From contig JACJXW010000004.1 of assembly GCA_020636405.1 (NCBI GenBank), positions 2,153,501 through 2,217,500 on the forward strand: DNA of 64,000 nucleotides. Direction: 5' to 3'. The notes below the pieces were generated by a model, which was given only the letters and a program-made list of their open reading frames with translations, was not told where the DNA came from and did no database searches. The position numbers were made by a program, and so were the translations under genes. Positions 17,581-26,093 of this stretch are shown in pieces. Source of the stretch: Lewinellaceae bacterium. Lineage in GTDB: Bacteria > Bacteroidota > Bacteroidia > Chitinophagales > Saprospiraceae. Each line of letters begins with the position of its first letter. Within the stretch, counting starts at the first letter, position 1.

Positions 17581-20500
17581 CTACCTTATTCCAAACACTA
17601 ATTTTTCCTCTTCAGTAAATTTTGGAAGTGGGTTTTTCTCAATCCACTCTACCAGCCAAAGGGGAGTGGCCAGCAATTTCAGTTGGCTGTGGGGATCTTC
17701 TCCTTTTAGTAAAATCAGTTTTCCATCCGGTGAAAATGCAAGGTCGGCCAATGACGAACCATTTTCTGTTGCAGTGGTATATTCAATTTCCGCTAATGAG
17801 CCTCCAAAGCCATCAAGCAGCTGGACTTTATTGTTTTCCCTGGCTAGGATATACTTTCCTATTGGTGCAAAAATCACTTTCTCGGCATTGGGTATAACAG
17901 CGAGCAAATTGCCGTCCAGATCCATTAACTGTGCACCATTGGTTGCTTTCATAGCAAGGAAATACTGATTATCCGGGGAAAACTGCAGAAACTCCGGGCC
18001 ATAACCATATTCGGCCTTAATTGATTTTTTTTCTTTACCGTCAAAACCCCAGACTGTGCCGTCTGCCGTGAGGAAATAGTCGTGTTCGGGCCAAAAACAC
18101 ATAAACATTTCTTTCGTATTTTTGACTAAGCGCCCACTGAGCGTTCTGATCTGTACCCACCCCTCTCCAAGTTCCGGTAGACAATAATCGCCGTTTGGGG
18201 AGAAAAGGGGGACTGCGTTGTGATAGCGGAAATCATGAATAAAGTATCCCTGCAACCGGCCATCGATTTGCCACAGGCCTACGCTATCCATATTGTGGAT
18301 CGTAAACAGAAGATCCCTTTTCGGAGAAAACCGGATCTCATTCAACTTGCCCCGGTGTGGAATGGCGGACAGTATCTGCCCATTTTTATTCCACAGCTTT
18401 ACCGAATCTTGCCCTACAGGGGCAATAATGAAATTGGTGTTCGGCGCAAACTGCGGGGAATATCCTGCAAAATCGCTTGCACCCAGGTAACTACCTTTAT
18501 GATCATATAGGAAGGAAACTTTTTCGTTTTCCTTACTCAATAAAACTCTGGTTCCATCTAAAGAAAAAGAGGCAGCCAGCCTGGCTGAGTGGTCGGATAA
18601 GGCCGATTGATTACTGAAGTCAATCTTAAGGTATTGTTCTTCGGCTAGATCTTTAAAGGCAACGTATCCATCTTCATCGATAACGATCATGAAGTTTTCC
18701 GAAGGTGAAGTAGCAAGAAATAACTCGTTATAGGGATCATACTTATTGGGGAATTGAATATCGTTATAATCCCGGCCAGTGGCAATATGGTATAGCCAAT
18801 AACGGTCGGAAGCCGAGTCGCTGATTTTGGCTTTGAGGAATCCTTTGCTGGGAGTCAAATGAAATTCTGACATGTCGGAGCCATCCACTTCATCCAGGAT
18901 CTTACCAAATTGATCAATCAGGAGGAAAGCGGGAGCACGCTGCATACGAGCCACACCCAGGATCGTGCGATCCTCCACCATTTGTGCCCAATTGATCTGA
19001 GACCCTCTTTCCAAATGTCGGTTGTCGATGGCTTCCAGTAAGTTAGTAGCAACGATCTTCCAAACCTGAATGAGATTAGTGCTGTCGCAAGTGAGTATCC
19101 GATCCCCGTCTGGAGAAAAAGAACCGGATTTTACCTGCTCAGGAAATTCAAAAATGAGCTGGCCTTTTACACTTCTCAATTGAAGCCGGTTGTAGGGTTT
19201 TTCCCCCCGGGTCAGGATTAGCTTAGCCTTAGGAGAAAGTTCCGCGAATAGTACAGGGCTTGAATAATTGATTGTCGCAAGCTTATCTCCAAAGATCGGC
19301 CAGATTTCGATCTTATCTTTGGCAGCGATCTGAAAAAATTGACCATCTTTTGAAAAGCTGGCAGGAGGATGTTTGCCGTCTTGCTCAATTTCTCCGTCGG
19401 TTTTGGTTTGGATGGTGTATACGTTATCCATGATGGTGATCGTATCCCGAAGTTCTTTCTTACCGCTCCACCTCTCTCCGAATCTCGGTTTGAACGTTCC
19501 ACCGGCAAACCAGCGTTCACTGTATGTCGGTTGCCAGGTATCCCACCATATTATCTCGGCCTTAGTCCGGCTAAGAAACACTAATTTTTGTCTCTTATCG
19601 CCGGGGAAAAAAATCGTATCGCCCGGGCTGTTGTTAGCAGAATCCGCTTCTTTTTTTCCGACAAACTGGTTTGAGGAAAAGATATTCGTGACCCGCGATT
19701 TGAGGGACTCCCTTTTTGCGCCCACTGTCAACGGCTGCTGGGCATACCGGTTCCCTTCTTCCCAAAGCAGAATAGCTTCCTGATTTTCAGAGAATTTCGC
19801 TCCTAAGATTTTTGATGAATACTGAAAACTGGTATCCAAAAGCACAAAGTAGCCCCGATTGTACAGAATATCTGCAAATGCTTTTTGTATTGACGGTAGG
19901 GTAGTGGAACCGGCTAATTGATGTGCTCGATACGCCAGGCGTAGTGCATTGACATAATTGAGCCTCCCGGTTTCCTGAGTGGACAGAAAAGCAAGCCGGC
20001 GTGCCTCCCCTAACTCCGCTTGTCTCTCTGTGGCCTTTTTCTGGTTTAGTGCATTTTCCCTTTCCAGCCGGGCTACTGCCGCACTGTCCCGGGCTTCCAT
20101 GGCTTTGATATTGGCAAATTCTCTTTGCTCCTGGGCTACGGCTGCACTGTCCAGTGCGGCTTTTTCGGCTTTTTCGGCTCTCTCTGTTTCCTGCTTGGCA
20201 ATCTGGGTCTGCTTGTTGGCTGCATTGGCCTGAATCCGCGAGTAGATCGTCAGTCCGACCAGCCCAATGATCACTGCAATCGCAATGATCCAGTTGCGCC
20301 GGCGCAGGCGGTCCCGCCGGGCAATGCTCTTACGGATAAATTGCTCTTCATGTATATTGAAGCTGTGGTCATTTGCTTTTAGCTGAGCGTTGAGCAGGTC
20401 AAGCCTGGGGTCTTCATGCCAGAGGTATTGTTTGGCTTTCCCTTCTTCTTCGATCAGGCGGTAATCACTTACGGCCAGACTCAGTTTACTGCGTAGGCTC

Positions 20501-22422
20501 AGGTTCTCTTCGCCGGTGGCTTTGATCCACTCCCACAGGCGCGCCCAGGCGCGCACCAGCGCGTCATGGGCCGGCTCGTAGTAGGTTCTTCCCTGCATAT
20601 CACGGCCGCTGGAGACCAGGCGGGCCTCTACCAATTGCTGGGCTACCCTGCGGATACGCTGGGTTTCGGCGGCCTGGGTGAATGTCAGATCATCACTTCC
20701 CACCCGGCGACTGGCCAGTTCGCCGCCCTCCAGGGAGACCATACGGATCATCAGCTTGCGCATGCTGTCCTGGTGGGCTTCATCCAGCTCATCGTAAATG
20801 GCATTGGCGCGCGTACGCAACGCGCCGATCACTCCGCCCAGCTTTTCGTAATCTTCCAGCGTAAAAGCCCGGTTGGTGCGCCCGCTGTTGAGATAGGCGT
20901 GGTAAAGCTCGCTCAGGGTGAACGACAAGAGCGGCAGGGCCCCCGGTGCCTGATTGACGGCATCCACCAACTTGTCCACCAGAGCATCCGGCTCAAAAAA
21001 GAGCACCTCCTGAATGGTGGGCTTAATGATCACCTCCCGCAGTTCATCCTGGCTGAATGCCGGCACCACGTACCGGCCCGCGTCCCAACGCATGGCCAGT
21101 GTCGCCCCCTCGAACTGGGGTTCAAAATCGGAGCGAACACTGATCACGACGCGCAACTGCGGATAGGCGTCCATCCAGCTGTCCAGTTGCTCTTCAAAAG
21201 CAATACGCTCGTCGGGGTTGAGGCATTGGGTGATCAGTTCTTCGTACTGGTCAATGATCAACAAAGTGAGCGTCGGGCCGTTTAGTTGATCGGCCAGGTC
21301 CGGGATAGCAGTATCCAGGCTCTTAATTGGTTCCTTGCCAGGCCGCACCACTGGCAGGATCTGCCAGCCTTTTTTTCGCAACAGGGGCAGCAACCCCGCC
21401 TTGACCACGGAAGACTTGCCCGTGCCGGAGGCGCCGCTGACGACGATTAGCGGGCTCGTTTCACCGAGCTTTTCAAGAGCGGCAATAACCCGGTCCCGTC
21501 CGTAGAACAGCAGTTGGTCATCCTCATTGTAAGATTTCAGCCCCATAAACGGATTGCGCCGCGGAATAGGCGGCAGGTTTAGTGGGTGCCGGGGGTTTAG
21601 AAAGATGTATTGCCCTTTTTCATGACGGCTGAGGGAGAACATGGAGGGGCTTTGACGCACGGATTGTTCAGTGGTTTCATCTTCCACTCGATCACGAAGG
21701 TAAGTATACAACTCCGTCGCCGTTATTACGCCATCTTCTCTATCCTTAGGAACCGTATCCGCTTCTCCGGCTAAACCATCCAGGAGCGCCAGCGCAAAAG
21801 GCGAATGCTCTGCACCGCTTTCGTTACGCATTCCCAGCGTACGGTTTGCCAGGATATCTACGGCTTTTTGATCAGAAGCCGAAGAAGTGATCACCTGCCA
21901 GGCTGGGTCGCGGGCGTATTGATAAAAGCGCTCTTCATAAATGATGGCAGGCAGGTCGAAAACGACATCCCGGAAGCCAGTCGACCATTTAAAAGAGCCG
22001 GCAAAGCAACAGTCCATGAGCAAAATGCCGTGTTGGCACGGCAAGCTGGTAAAAGCTTGGTGAAGCAAATCCATCGAGACGAGAGATTCCGTTTCGCCAG
22101 GTTTGGCATCTGCCGGCACGAGGTACCCTTTGGGGTTGTCATCGCTATCTAATGCAATACCGTGGCCTGCGAAATAGAATAGAACGCGATCATCAGCTCC
22201 CACCAGCCTGGGCATCTCTTCTTCTAAAAGCCTAATCAGATCGGCTTTGGTGGCATTGAGCAATGGCCCATGTACCCGGTAGTCATGCAGCTCGGCCAAT
22301 TGCTTAGCTAGTGTGTTTGCATCATTTACGGCCGTACTCAATGGGCTGACGTGCTGGTAGTCATTAATAGCGATTATAAAGGCATGGCTATGCTGGAAAG
22401 GGAGTTGGATTTTAGGTTTCAT
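17581..22422 (-). CDS. Caspase-nSTAND NTPase-WD40 repeat protein
   Basis: 1613 residues. Domains in order: a caspase-like peptidase C14 domain (about 10-260) with His87 in YFAGHG and Cys139 in LLMDCCFAG; an nSTAND1-type P-loop NTPase (about 288-640) starting PFMGLKSYNEDDQLLFYGRD, with Walker A GASGTGKSS at 330-338 and Walker B LLIIDQYEE at 387-395; a transmembrane helix (about 711-729); an Ala/Glu/Lys coiled coil (about 731-815); then a WD40 beta-propeller array to the end. This is the architecture of bacterial STAND sensors, in which the C-terminal repeats sense a trigger, the NTPase oligomerises and the N-terminal protease is unleashed. Roles in antiphage defence or regulated cell death are known for relatives; here it is inferred. 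It stands alone, with no signal peptide. The predicted helix would tether it to the inner membrane with the protease in the cytoplasm. Confidence 0.9.
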   Translation of the reverse strand: MKPKIQLPFQHSHAFIIAINDYQHVSPLSTAVNDANTLAKQLAELHDYRVHGPLLNATKADLIRLLEEEMPRLVGADDRVLFYFAGHGIALDSDDNPKGYLVPADAKPGETESLVSMDLLHQAFTSLPCQHGILLMDCCFAGSFKWSTGFRDVVFDLPAIIYEERFYQYARDPAWQVITSSASDQKAVDILANRTLGMRNESGAEHSPFALALLDGLAGEADTVPKDREDGVITATELYTYLRDRVEDETTEQSVRQSPSMFSLSRHEKGQYIFLNPRHPLNLPPIPRRNPFMGLKSYNEDDQLLFYGRDRVIAALEKLGETSPLIVVSGASGTGKSSVVKAGLLPLLRKKGWQILPVVRPGKEPIKSLDTAIPDLADQLNGPTLTLLIIDQYEELITQCLNPDERIAFEEQLDSWMDAYPQLRVVISVRSDFEPQFEGATLAMRWDAGRYVVPAFSQDELREVIIKPTIQEVLFFEPDALVDKLVDAVNQAPGALPLLSFTLSELYHAYLNSGRTNRAFTLEDYEKLGGVIGALRTRANAIYDELDEAHQDSMRKLMIRMVSLEGGELASRRVGSDDLTFTQAAETQRIRRVAQQLVEARLVSSGRDMQGRTYYEPAHDALVRAWARLWEWIKATGEENLSLRSKLSLAVSDYRLIEEEGKAKQYLWHEDPRLDLLNAQLKANDHSFNIHEEQFIRKSIARRDRLRRRNWIIAIAVIIGLVGLTIYSRIQANAANKQTQIAKQETERAEKAEKAALDSAAVAQEQREFANIKAMEARDSAAVARLERENALNQKKATERQAELGEARRLAFLSTQETGRLNYVNALRLAYRAHQLAGSTTLPSIQKAFADILYNRGYFVLLDTSFQYSSKILGAKFSENQEAILLWEEGNRYAQQPLTVGAKRESLKSRVTNIFSSNQFVGKKEADSANNSPGDTIFFPGDKRQKLVFLSRTKAEIIWWDTWQPTYSERWFAGGTFKPRFGERWSGKKELRDTITIMDNVYTIQTKTDGEIEQDGKHPPASFSKDGQFFQIAAKDKIEIWPIFGDKLATINYSSPVLFAELSPKAKLILTRGEKPYNRLQLRSVKGQLIFEFPEQVKSGSFSPDGDRILTCDSTNLIQVWKIVATNLLEAIDNRHLERGSQINWAQMVEDRTILGVARMQRAPAFLLIDQFGKILDEVDGSDMSEFHLTPSKGFLKAKISDSASDRYWLYHIATGRDYNDIQFPNKYDPYNELFLATSPSENFMIVIDEDGYVAFKDLAEEQYLKIDFSNQSALSDHSARLAASFSLDGTRVLLSKENEKVSFLYDHKGSYLGASDFAGYSPQFAPNTNFIIAPVGQDSVKLWNKNGQILSAIPHRGKLNEIRFSPKRDLLFTIHNMDSVGLWQIDGRLQGYFIHDFRYHNAVPLFSPNGDYCLPELGEGWVQIRTLSGRLVKNTKEMFMCFWPEHDYFLTADGTVWGFDGKEKKSIKAEYGYGPEFLQFSPDNQYFLAMKATNGAQLMDLDGNLLAVIPNAEKVIFAPIGKYILARENNKVQLLDGFGGSLAEIEYTTATENGSSLADLAFSPDGKLILLKGEDPHSQLKLLATPLWLVEWIEKNPLPKFTEEEKLVFGIR

Positions 22423-22540
22423 CGGAATATTTACGTAGAAGTATTCTTGGATTAAGATAGCTGATTATCTCAAGGAAGGCCAGCGCCTTTCAAAAATATC
22501 TATTTCCGTTAATATTTTTGATGGATTTAGAAAGAGAAAT

Positions 22541-22748
22541 GCCAGAACTGGGTTCCAAAGATCAAGGGGCCATTTATCCAACTTCGTGAAGGTTGTTGCA
22601 CTTATTGCTACCCGTGAAGAAGTACCCATATGGCCGATTTGTCCAAACTTTTGGAAAATACCCGCCAGATGGAATAGCAGCTATTACCTGTCGAAGTTCA
22701 TAAAAACGTGATCTGCAAGATTTAGTGCACTTCTGATGGAAGTCCATT
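22541..22748. repeat. Dispersed repeat family A, copy 2 (in the 590-bp stretch 22423-23013)
   Basis: Second copy of the element at 15463-15668, same orientation. Beyond it, up to 22926, a minus-strand frame of 80 codons exists that shares SIRSALNLADHVF with copy 1. I do not call it a gene. Confidence 0.7.
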
Positions 22749-23013
22749 TATTCGAACCTATTCCTGGAATATCTATCCGCCCGAGCCTCAATACGGCAGC
22801 TGCCACAGTCATCATTTGACCCACATGATAAAGACCCAACATGCCTGATGATAGATGAATAGTGCTTTTGTATGGCATAAAGGACTCCGTTTGGGTATAA
22901 CTGCCCGGAATGGTTGAATCAGTCAACCGGAATTAAAGAGTTTCTCCAAAATGGAAACCAAACGGCCGGAAAAATCCTTAAATTAGTAGCGTTTTGTAAC
23001 AAACATCCTCAAG

Positions 23014-23358
23014 ATGAGCACAGCACAATTAAAAGAAGCGCTGCATCAACATATCGAAGAGGCAGATGAAGGTTTGCTGAAGGCTTTATATGCCTTTATG
23101 CAAGCATATTCTATCGAGGGAGAAGATCTGGTGATCCCCAAGAAGATCTTGGATGCCATCAAGCTTCCCCAGGAGGAATTGAAGATAGAAATTGCCGTAT
23201 ATCTCTACGATAAGGAAAAACTGTCCATGGGCCAGGCGAAAAGGCTGGCCGGGCTGGATCAAATTGCTTTCCAGAAAGAGCTGGCTAAACGGGATGTTTA
23301 TATCCATTTCTCGATGGAAGAACTGGAAGACGATCTTGAAACGTTACGCAACCTATGA
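23014..23358 (+). CDS. UPF0175 family antitoxin
   Basis: 114 residues. The C-terminal half (LKIEIAVYLYDKEKLSMGQ, AKRLAGLDQIAFQKEL, then VYIHFSMEELEDDLE) is the UPF0175 domain, a helix-turn-helix-like antitoxin. The N-terminal 45 residues form an extra amphipathic helical segment (STAQLKEALHQHIEEADEGL) of the kind seen in addiction-module proteins; UPF0175 proteins are often nearer 80-90 residues. Its stop overlaps the start of the DUF3368 toxin gene by 4 bp (ATGA). Confidence 0.85.
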   Translation: MSTAQLKEALHQHIEEADEGLLKALYAFMQAYSIEGEDLVIPKKILDAIKLPQEELKIEIAVYLYDKEKLSMGQAKRLAGLDQIAFQKELAKRDVYIHFSMEELEDDLETLRNL

Positions 23359-23834
23359 TCGTCATCAGCGATACTGGACCGGTTACTAACCTTTTGCAGA
23401 TAGAAAGGCTGTATTTGTTGAAAGAACTTTTCCAGAAGATCATCATTCCCACCAGTGTTTTTGCAGAGTTGTCTCATATTCCGGAGCAAAGGCTTTCCCT
23501 GGAAGAACTCGATTGGGTGGAAGTGAAGGAAGCGCCACAAGGTGAATTGTTCAACAAATTGTTAGAAACGCTGGATCGAGGTGAAGCAGAGGCAATCGCC
23601 CTGGCGGTAGACTCGAAAGCTGAATTGCTGCTCATTGATGAGCGTAAGGGAAGAAATGTCGCCGACGATCTGGGAGTCCAAAAAACCGGAACATTGGGCA
23701 TCCTGATCAGAGCAAAAGAAAAGGGCCTATTGCCCAAGGTAAAGCCGGAAATGGAAAAATTGATAAAGGAAACGCGTTTCAGGGTACATGCCGAGCTATA
23801 TCAGGGAATCTTGAAATTGGTGAACGAAGAATAG
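23355..23834 (+). CDS. DUF3368 PIN-like toxin
   Basis: 159 residues. The N-terminal IVISDTGPVTNLLQIERLYL, the central LDRGEAEAIALAVDSKAELL and LLIDERKGRNVADDLGV hold the conserved acidic residues of the PIN-like DUF3368 nucleases. LGILIRAKEKGLLP is also typical. Translational coupling with UPF0175 makes a type II toxin-antitoxin pair, the second within 8 kb. Confidence 0.87.
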   Translation: MIVISDTGPVTNLLQIERLYLLKELFQKIIIPTSVFAELSHIPEQRLSLEELDWVEVKEAPQGELFNKLLETLDRGEAEAIALAVDSKAELLLIDERKGRNVADDLGVQKTGTLGILIRAKEKGLLPKVKPEMEKLIKETRFRVHAELYQGILKLVNEE

Positions 23835-23960
23835 GTTATCTGGAAGTACCTCCGGCTGTGAAGCTTCTGATTTAGTGCAGAAAAACGTTGTGTTTTGGTT
23901 TTTTGGACTGAGCTCAGCACTCCAAAAAAGGGAACCTTTTTTTTGGACTGTGCCCACCCC

Positions 23961-24045
23961 CCATAAATTTCGGTGCAATAATCTCATGCCTTTTTATGGA
24001 CATGCAAAATTGGGGCTGGCAGTCGCCTGGCAGCACATTTATACG
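23961..24045. repeat. Dispersed repeat family B, copy 3
   Basis: ATAAATTTCGGTGCAATAATC…TTTATGGACATGCAAAATTGGGGCTGGCAG: the third copy of the family seen at 16553 and 17195, best matched to the 17195 copy. Confidence 0.6.
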
Positions 24046-24177
24046 ACCGTTTTTTTGTACTTCATATCCGCCCTGCACTCAATTTTTGTAGGCAATCCTC
24101 CCCAAAATACCTATATTTATTCCATTCAATAAATTACCTCAGGTGTTCAACTACCCCCAACCAAAACCATCAGGCTT

Positions 24178-24425
24178 ATGCCGCAAGAATCTGATAGGCC
24201 CGTCGTTTTTTCACCTTTGCCAATGCTGCTGAACAGGGTTACCTCAGCCAGCTGAAAAAAGAGAGCGCCCTGCTGCGGGACTTATTCCTCCCTCTGCCCC
24301 GTGCCGGACAGATCGAACTGGTGCACGAAGAAAGCCTGGATGCTGCCGAAATTGCAGAAACCAGGGTATCTGATCATGAGATTTACTATCAGAACGATTT
24401 CATTTTTCAGAAAACTCTAGTTTAA
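24178..24425 (+). pseudogene. Remnant of a CHAT-like/STAND conflict protein (N-terminus only)
   Basis: An ATG at 24178 encodes MPQESDRPVV. After a one-base shift in the T-run near 24210 the reading continues FFTFANAAEQGYLSQLKKES … LLRDLFLPLP … IELVHEESLDAAEIAE and stops at 24423-24425. The pattern 'FxFAN…YL..L..E…I…L' is the start of a CHAT-like N-terminal effector module in large Bacteroidota STAND proteins, which then continue with a conserved GGHA-type loop. Everything after about 60 residues is missing. This is a truncated, frameshifted fragment and not a gene. Confidence 0.5.
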
Positions 24426-24434
24426 AACAGCAGA

Positions 24435-24465
24435 AAGCCCGTCAGAAAAGTCTCCTGACAGGCTT
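24435..24465. terminator. Hairpin between the pseudogene and the convergent toxin-like gene
   Basis: AAGCC-c-GTCAG paired with CTGAC-a-GGCTT, loop of 9 bases; 10 paired bases with one mismatch. No U-run follows on either strand, so it may be a weak terminator or an RNA 3' end. Confidence 0.4.
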
Positions 24466-24542
24466 CCATTTGCCATCTCATGTCGTTCTATGGTTTGAAG
24501 GGGCTTTTATCGTCAGATTAAGATTAGAACCGTTAAACGGAA

Positions 24543-26093
24543 TTACTGCAGCGTTATGATCCATTTTTGGGAATCATTCTGCTGGCTTGTTCGAGTAACG
24601 ACAGAGAAATCATTGTCCTGTTGTTCGTGTGCATCTAAAAATCGGTTATTGCTCTTTTGTTGTATCGTGTACATATCGTTGCCCAGGGGCAAAATGATCC
24701 ATTTTTGGGAATCATTCTGCTGGCTTGTTCGGGTAACGACAGAGAAATCGTTGTGCTGTTGTTCATGTGCATCCAAAAATCGGTTATTGCTCTTTTGTTG
24801 TATTGTGTACGTATCGTTTCCTAAGGGCAAAATGATCCATTTTTGAGAATCATTATTCTGGCTTGTTCGGGTGACGGCAGAGAAATCGTTGTCGTGTTGT
24901 TCGTGTGCATCCAAAAATCGGTTATTGTTCTTTTGCTGTATGGTATAGAATTTGTTTGGGCCTCCAATCGTTGTTACCCAACCCTTTTCTATCCAACGCT
25001 TTCTAAAGTCTGGGTTTTGAATAATGAGATCTCTTTTAAAGTCATCCATATATCTAAGCCATTCGTTTTCAATTACCGACCATTCTACAGGTATTAAGAT
25101 TTCGTTATCACCTTCCTTCTCTGTATAGGGAATCGGCAAGGTCAGATCTACTCCTGCGGGAATTATCATGCTGTTCAGTTTTCGAACAATTCTTTCATTT
25201 GTCCCATCACTATATACTTGATAACCATAAGGTATTTCAAACACGAGTTTTCTAAAAAGGAAGCTATTAGCGGGGCAATTATAGCTCCAATTGAATGTAG
25301 AACTTCTAAAATATTCTTCAGATGCTTCTTTAGTCTCACTTATTGATTCTTCCCATCCGGCACTTGCTTCTGCACCAAAGCTGCCGTATATTGTTTCAGG
25401 AGAATCATATGAAACAGTTAAGGCTACATTTGTACTCGTTTCATTGGTTTTGGACATACTGATGGTATTTACAAAACTCCAGGTTTCCGTGGATTTCATC
25501 ATCTCTTGCTCTACATCGGCAGGATTGTATCCATAATCAACTTTGGTATAAAAATGTTTATTTATTTCTATGCCTCCAACAGGGCTTACTGATATCCTGG
25601 GGTGATTGCTATACGTAGGGTAAATGCTTACTTCCTCACTCATTCTGCCTCCAAGCCTTTCGCCACCAAACCATCGGTTGATTATAAACTCATAATACCC
25701 GTCCTCAGAATTCTCATTATGAGCTGTTTCACCTTTTGTGACGTATATATACTCGCATTTCCAATTATCGGCAAGCACCTTTTTTATCTCAACTTTAATT
25801 TCGCTGATTTTTCCAACATCGGGTTTACCGGTAATCGAAAAATCATCCGTGCCATTGCGGACTTTGTGGCTATCGGTTACCCAAAATTTTCCAGTTGAGC
25901 CATTCTCGCCGATTATTTCTAATCGAATATCATTATCACAACCTGCATGTCGTTCATTCGCAGTTTTCAATCTTATATGATAATCTTCCCCTTGCGCTGA
26001 TAAAGATACACTGATCGAAAAGCAAAGAGTCATTAAAAATAAGCGACTGAAAATTTGACGTTTGATTTCTTGAGACTTTTTCATTTTTTTCAA
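24543..26093 (-). CDS. PLAT-aerolysin-like-beta-trefoil (ricin-type) exported protein; pore-forming toxin candidate
   Basis: 516 residues. A basic signal peptide (residues 1-34) ends SVSLSAQ. Residues about 37-155 look like a PLAT/LH2 domain (YHIRLKTANE … LRLEIIGENGSTGKFWVTD-like strands). Residues about 160-385 resemble the aerolysin/ETX-MTX2 beta-pore-forming fold: long amphipathic Ser/Thr-rich strands (VNTISMSKTNETSTNVALTV, then GSFGAEASAGWEESISETKE) flanking a likely insertion loop. Residues about 383-516 are three ricin-type repeats of 46 residues (YTIQQKSNNRFLDAHEQ … DSQKWIILPLGND), together one beta-trefoil lectin. Such proteins bind lipid or glycan and form pores in target membranes. 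The gene is visibly more AT-rich than its neighbours, which suggests horizontal acquisition. Family placement of the middle domain is by fold-like pattern only. Monocistronic. Confidence 0.7.
   Translation of the reverse strand: MKKMKKSQEIKRQIFSRLFLMTLCFSISVSLSAQGEDYHIRLKTANERHAGCDNDIRLEIIGENGSTGKFWVTDSHKVRNGTDDFSITGKPDVGKISEIKVEIKKVLADNWKCEYIYVTKGETAHNENSEDGYYEFIINRWFGGERLGGRMSEEVSIYPTYSNHPRISVSPVGGIEINKHFYTKVDYGYNPADVEQEMMKSTETWSFVNTISMSKTNETSTNVALTVSYDSPETIYGSFGAEASAGWEESISETKEASEEYFRSSTFNWSYNCPANSFLFRKLVFEIPYGYQVYSDGTNERIVRKLNSMIIPAGVDLTLPIPYTEKEGDNEILIPVEWSVIENEWLRYMDDFKRDLIIQNPDFRKRWIEKGWVTTIGGPNKFYTIQQKNNNRFLDAHEQHDNDFSAVTRTSQNNDSQKWIILPLGNDTYTIQQKSNNRFLDAHEQQHNDFSVVTRTSQQNDSQKWIILPLGNDMYTIQQKSNNRFLDAHEQQDNDFSVVTRTSQQNDSQKWIITLQ
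24556..24960. repeat. Three tandem 138-bp repeats encoding the beta-trefoil lobes
   Basis: Copies start at 24556, 24694 and 24832, exactly 138 bp (46 codons) apart, and are about 90% or more identical to each other. The third (N-terminal in the protein) is the most diverged and is slightly shorter. Such DNA-level identity between trefoil lobes implies recent duplication or gene conversion. Confidence 0.9.
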
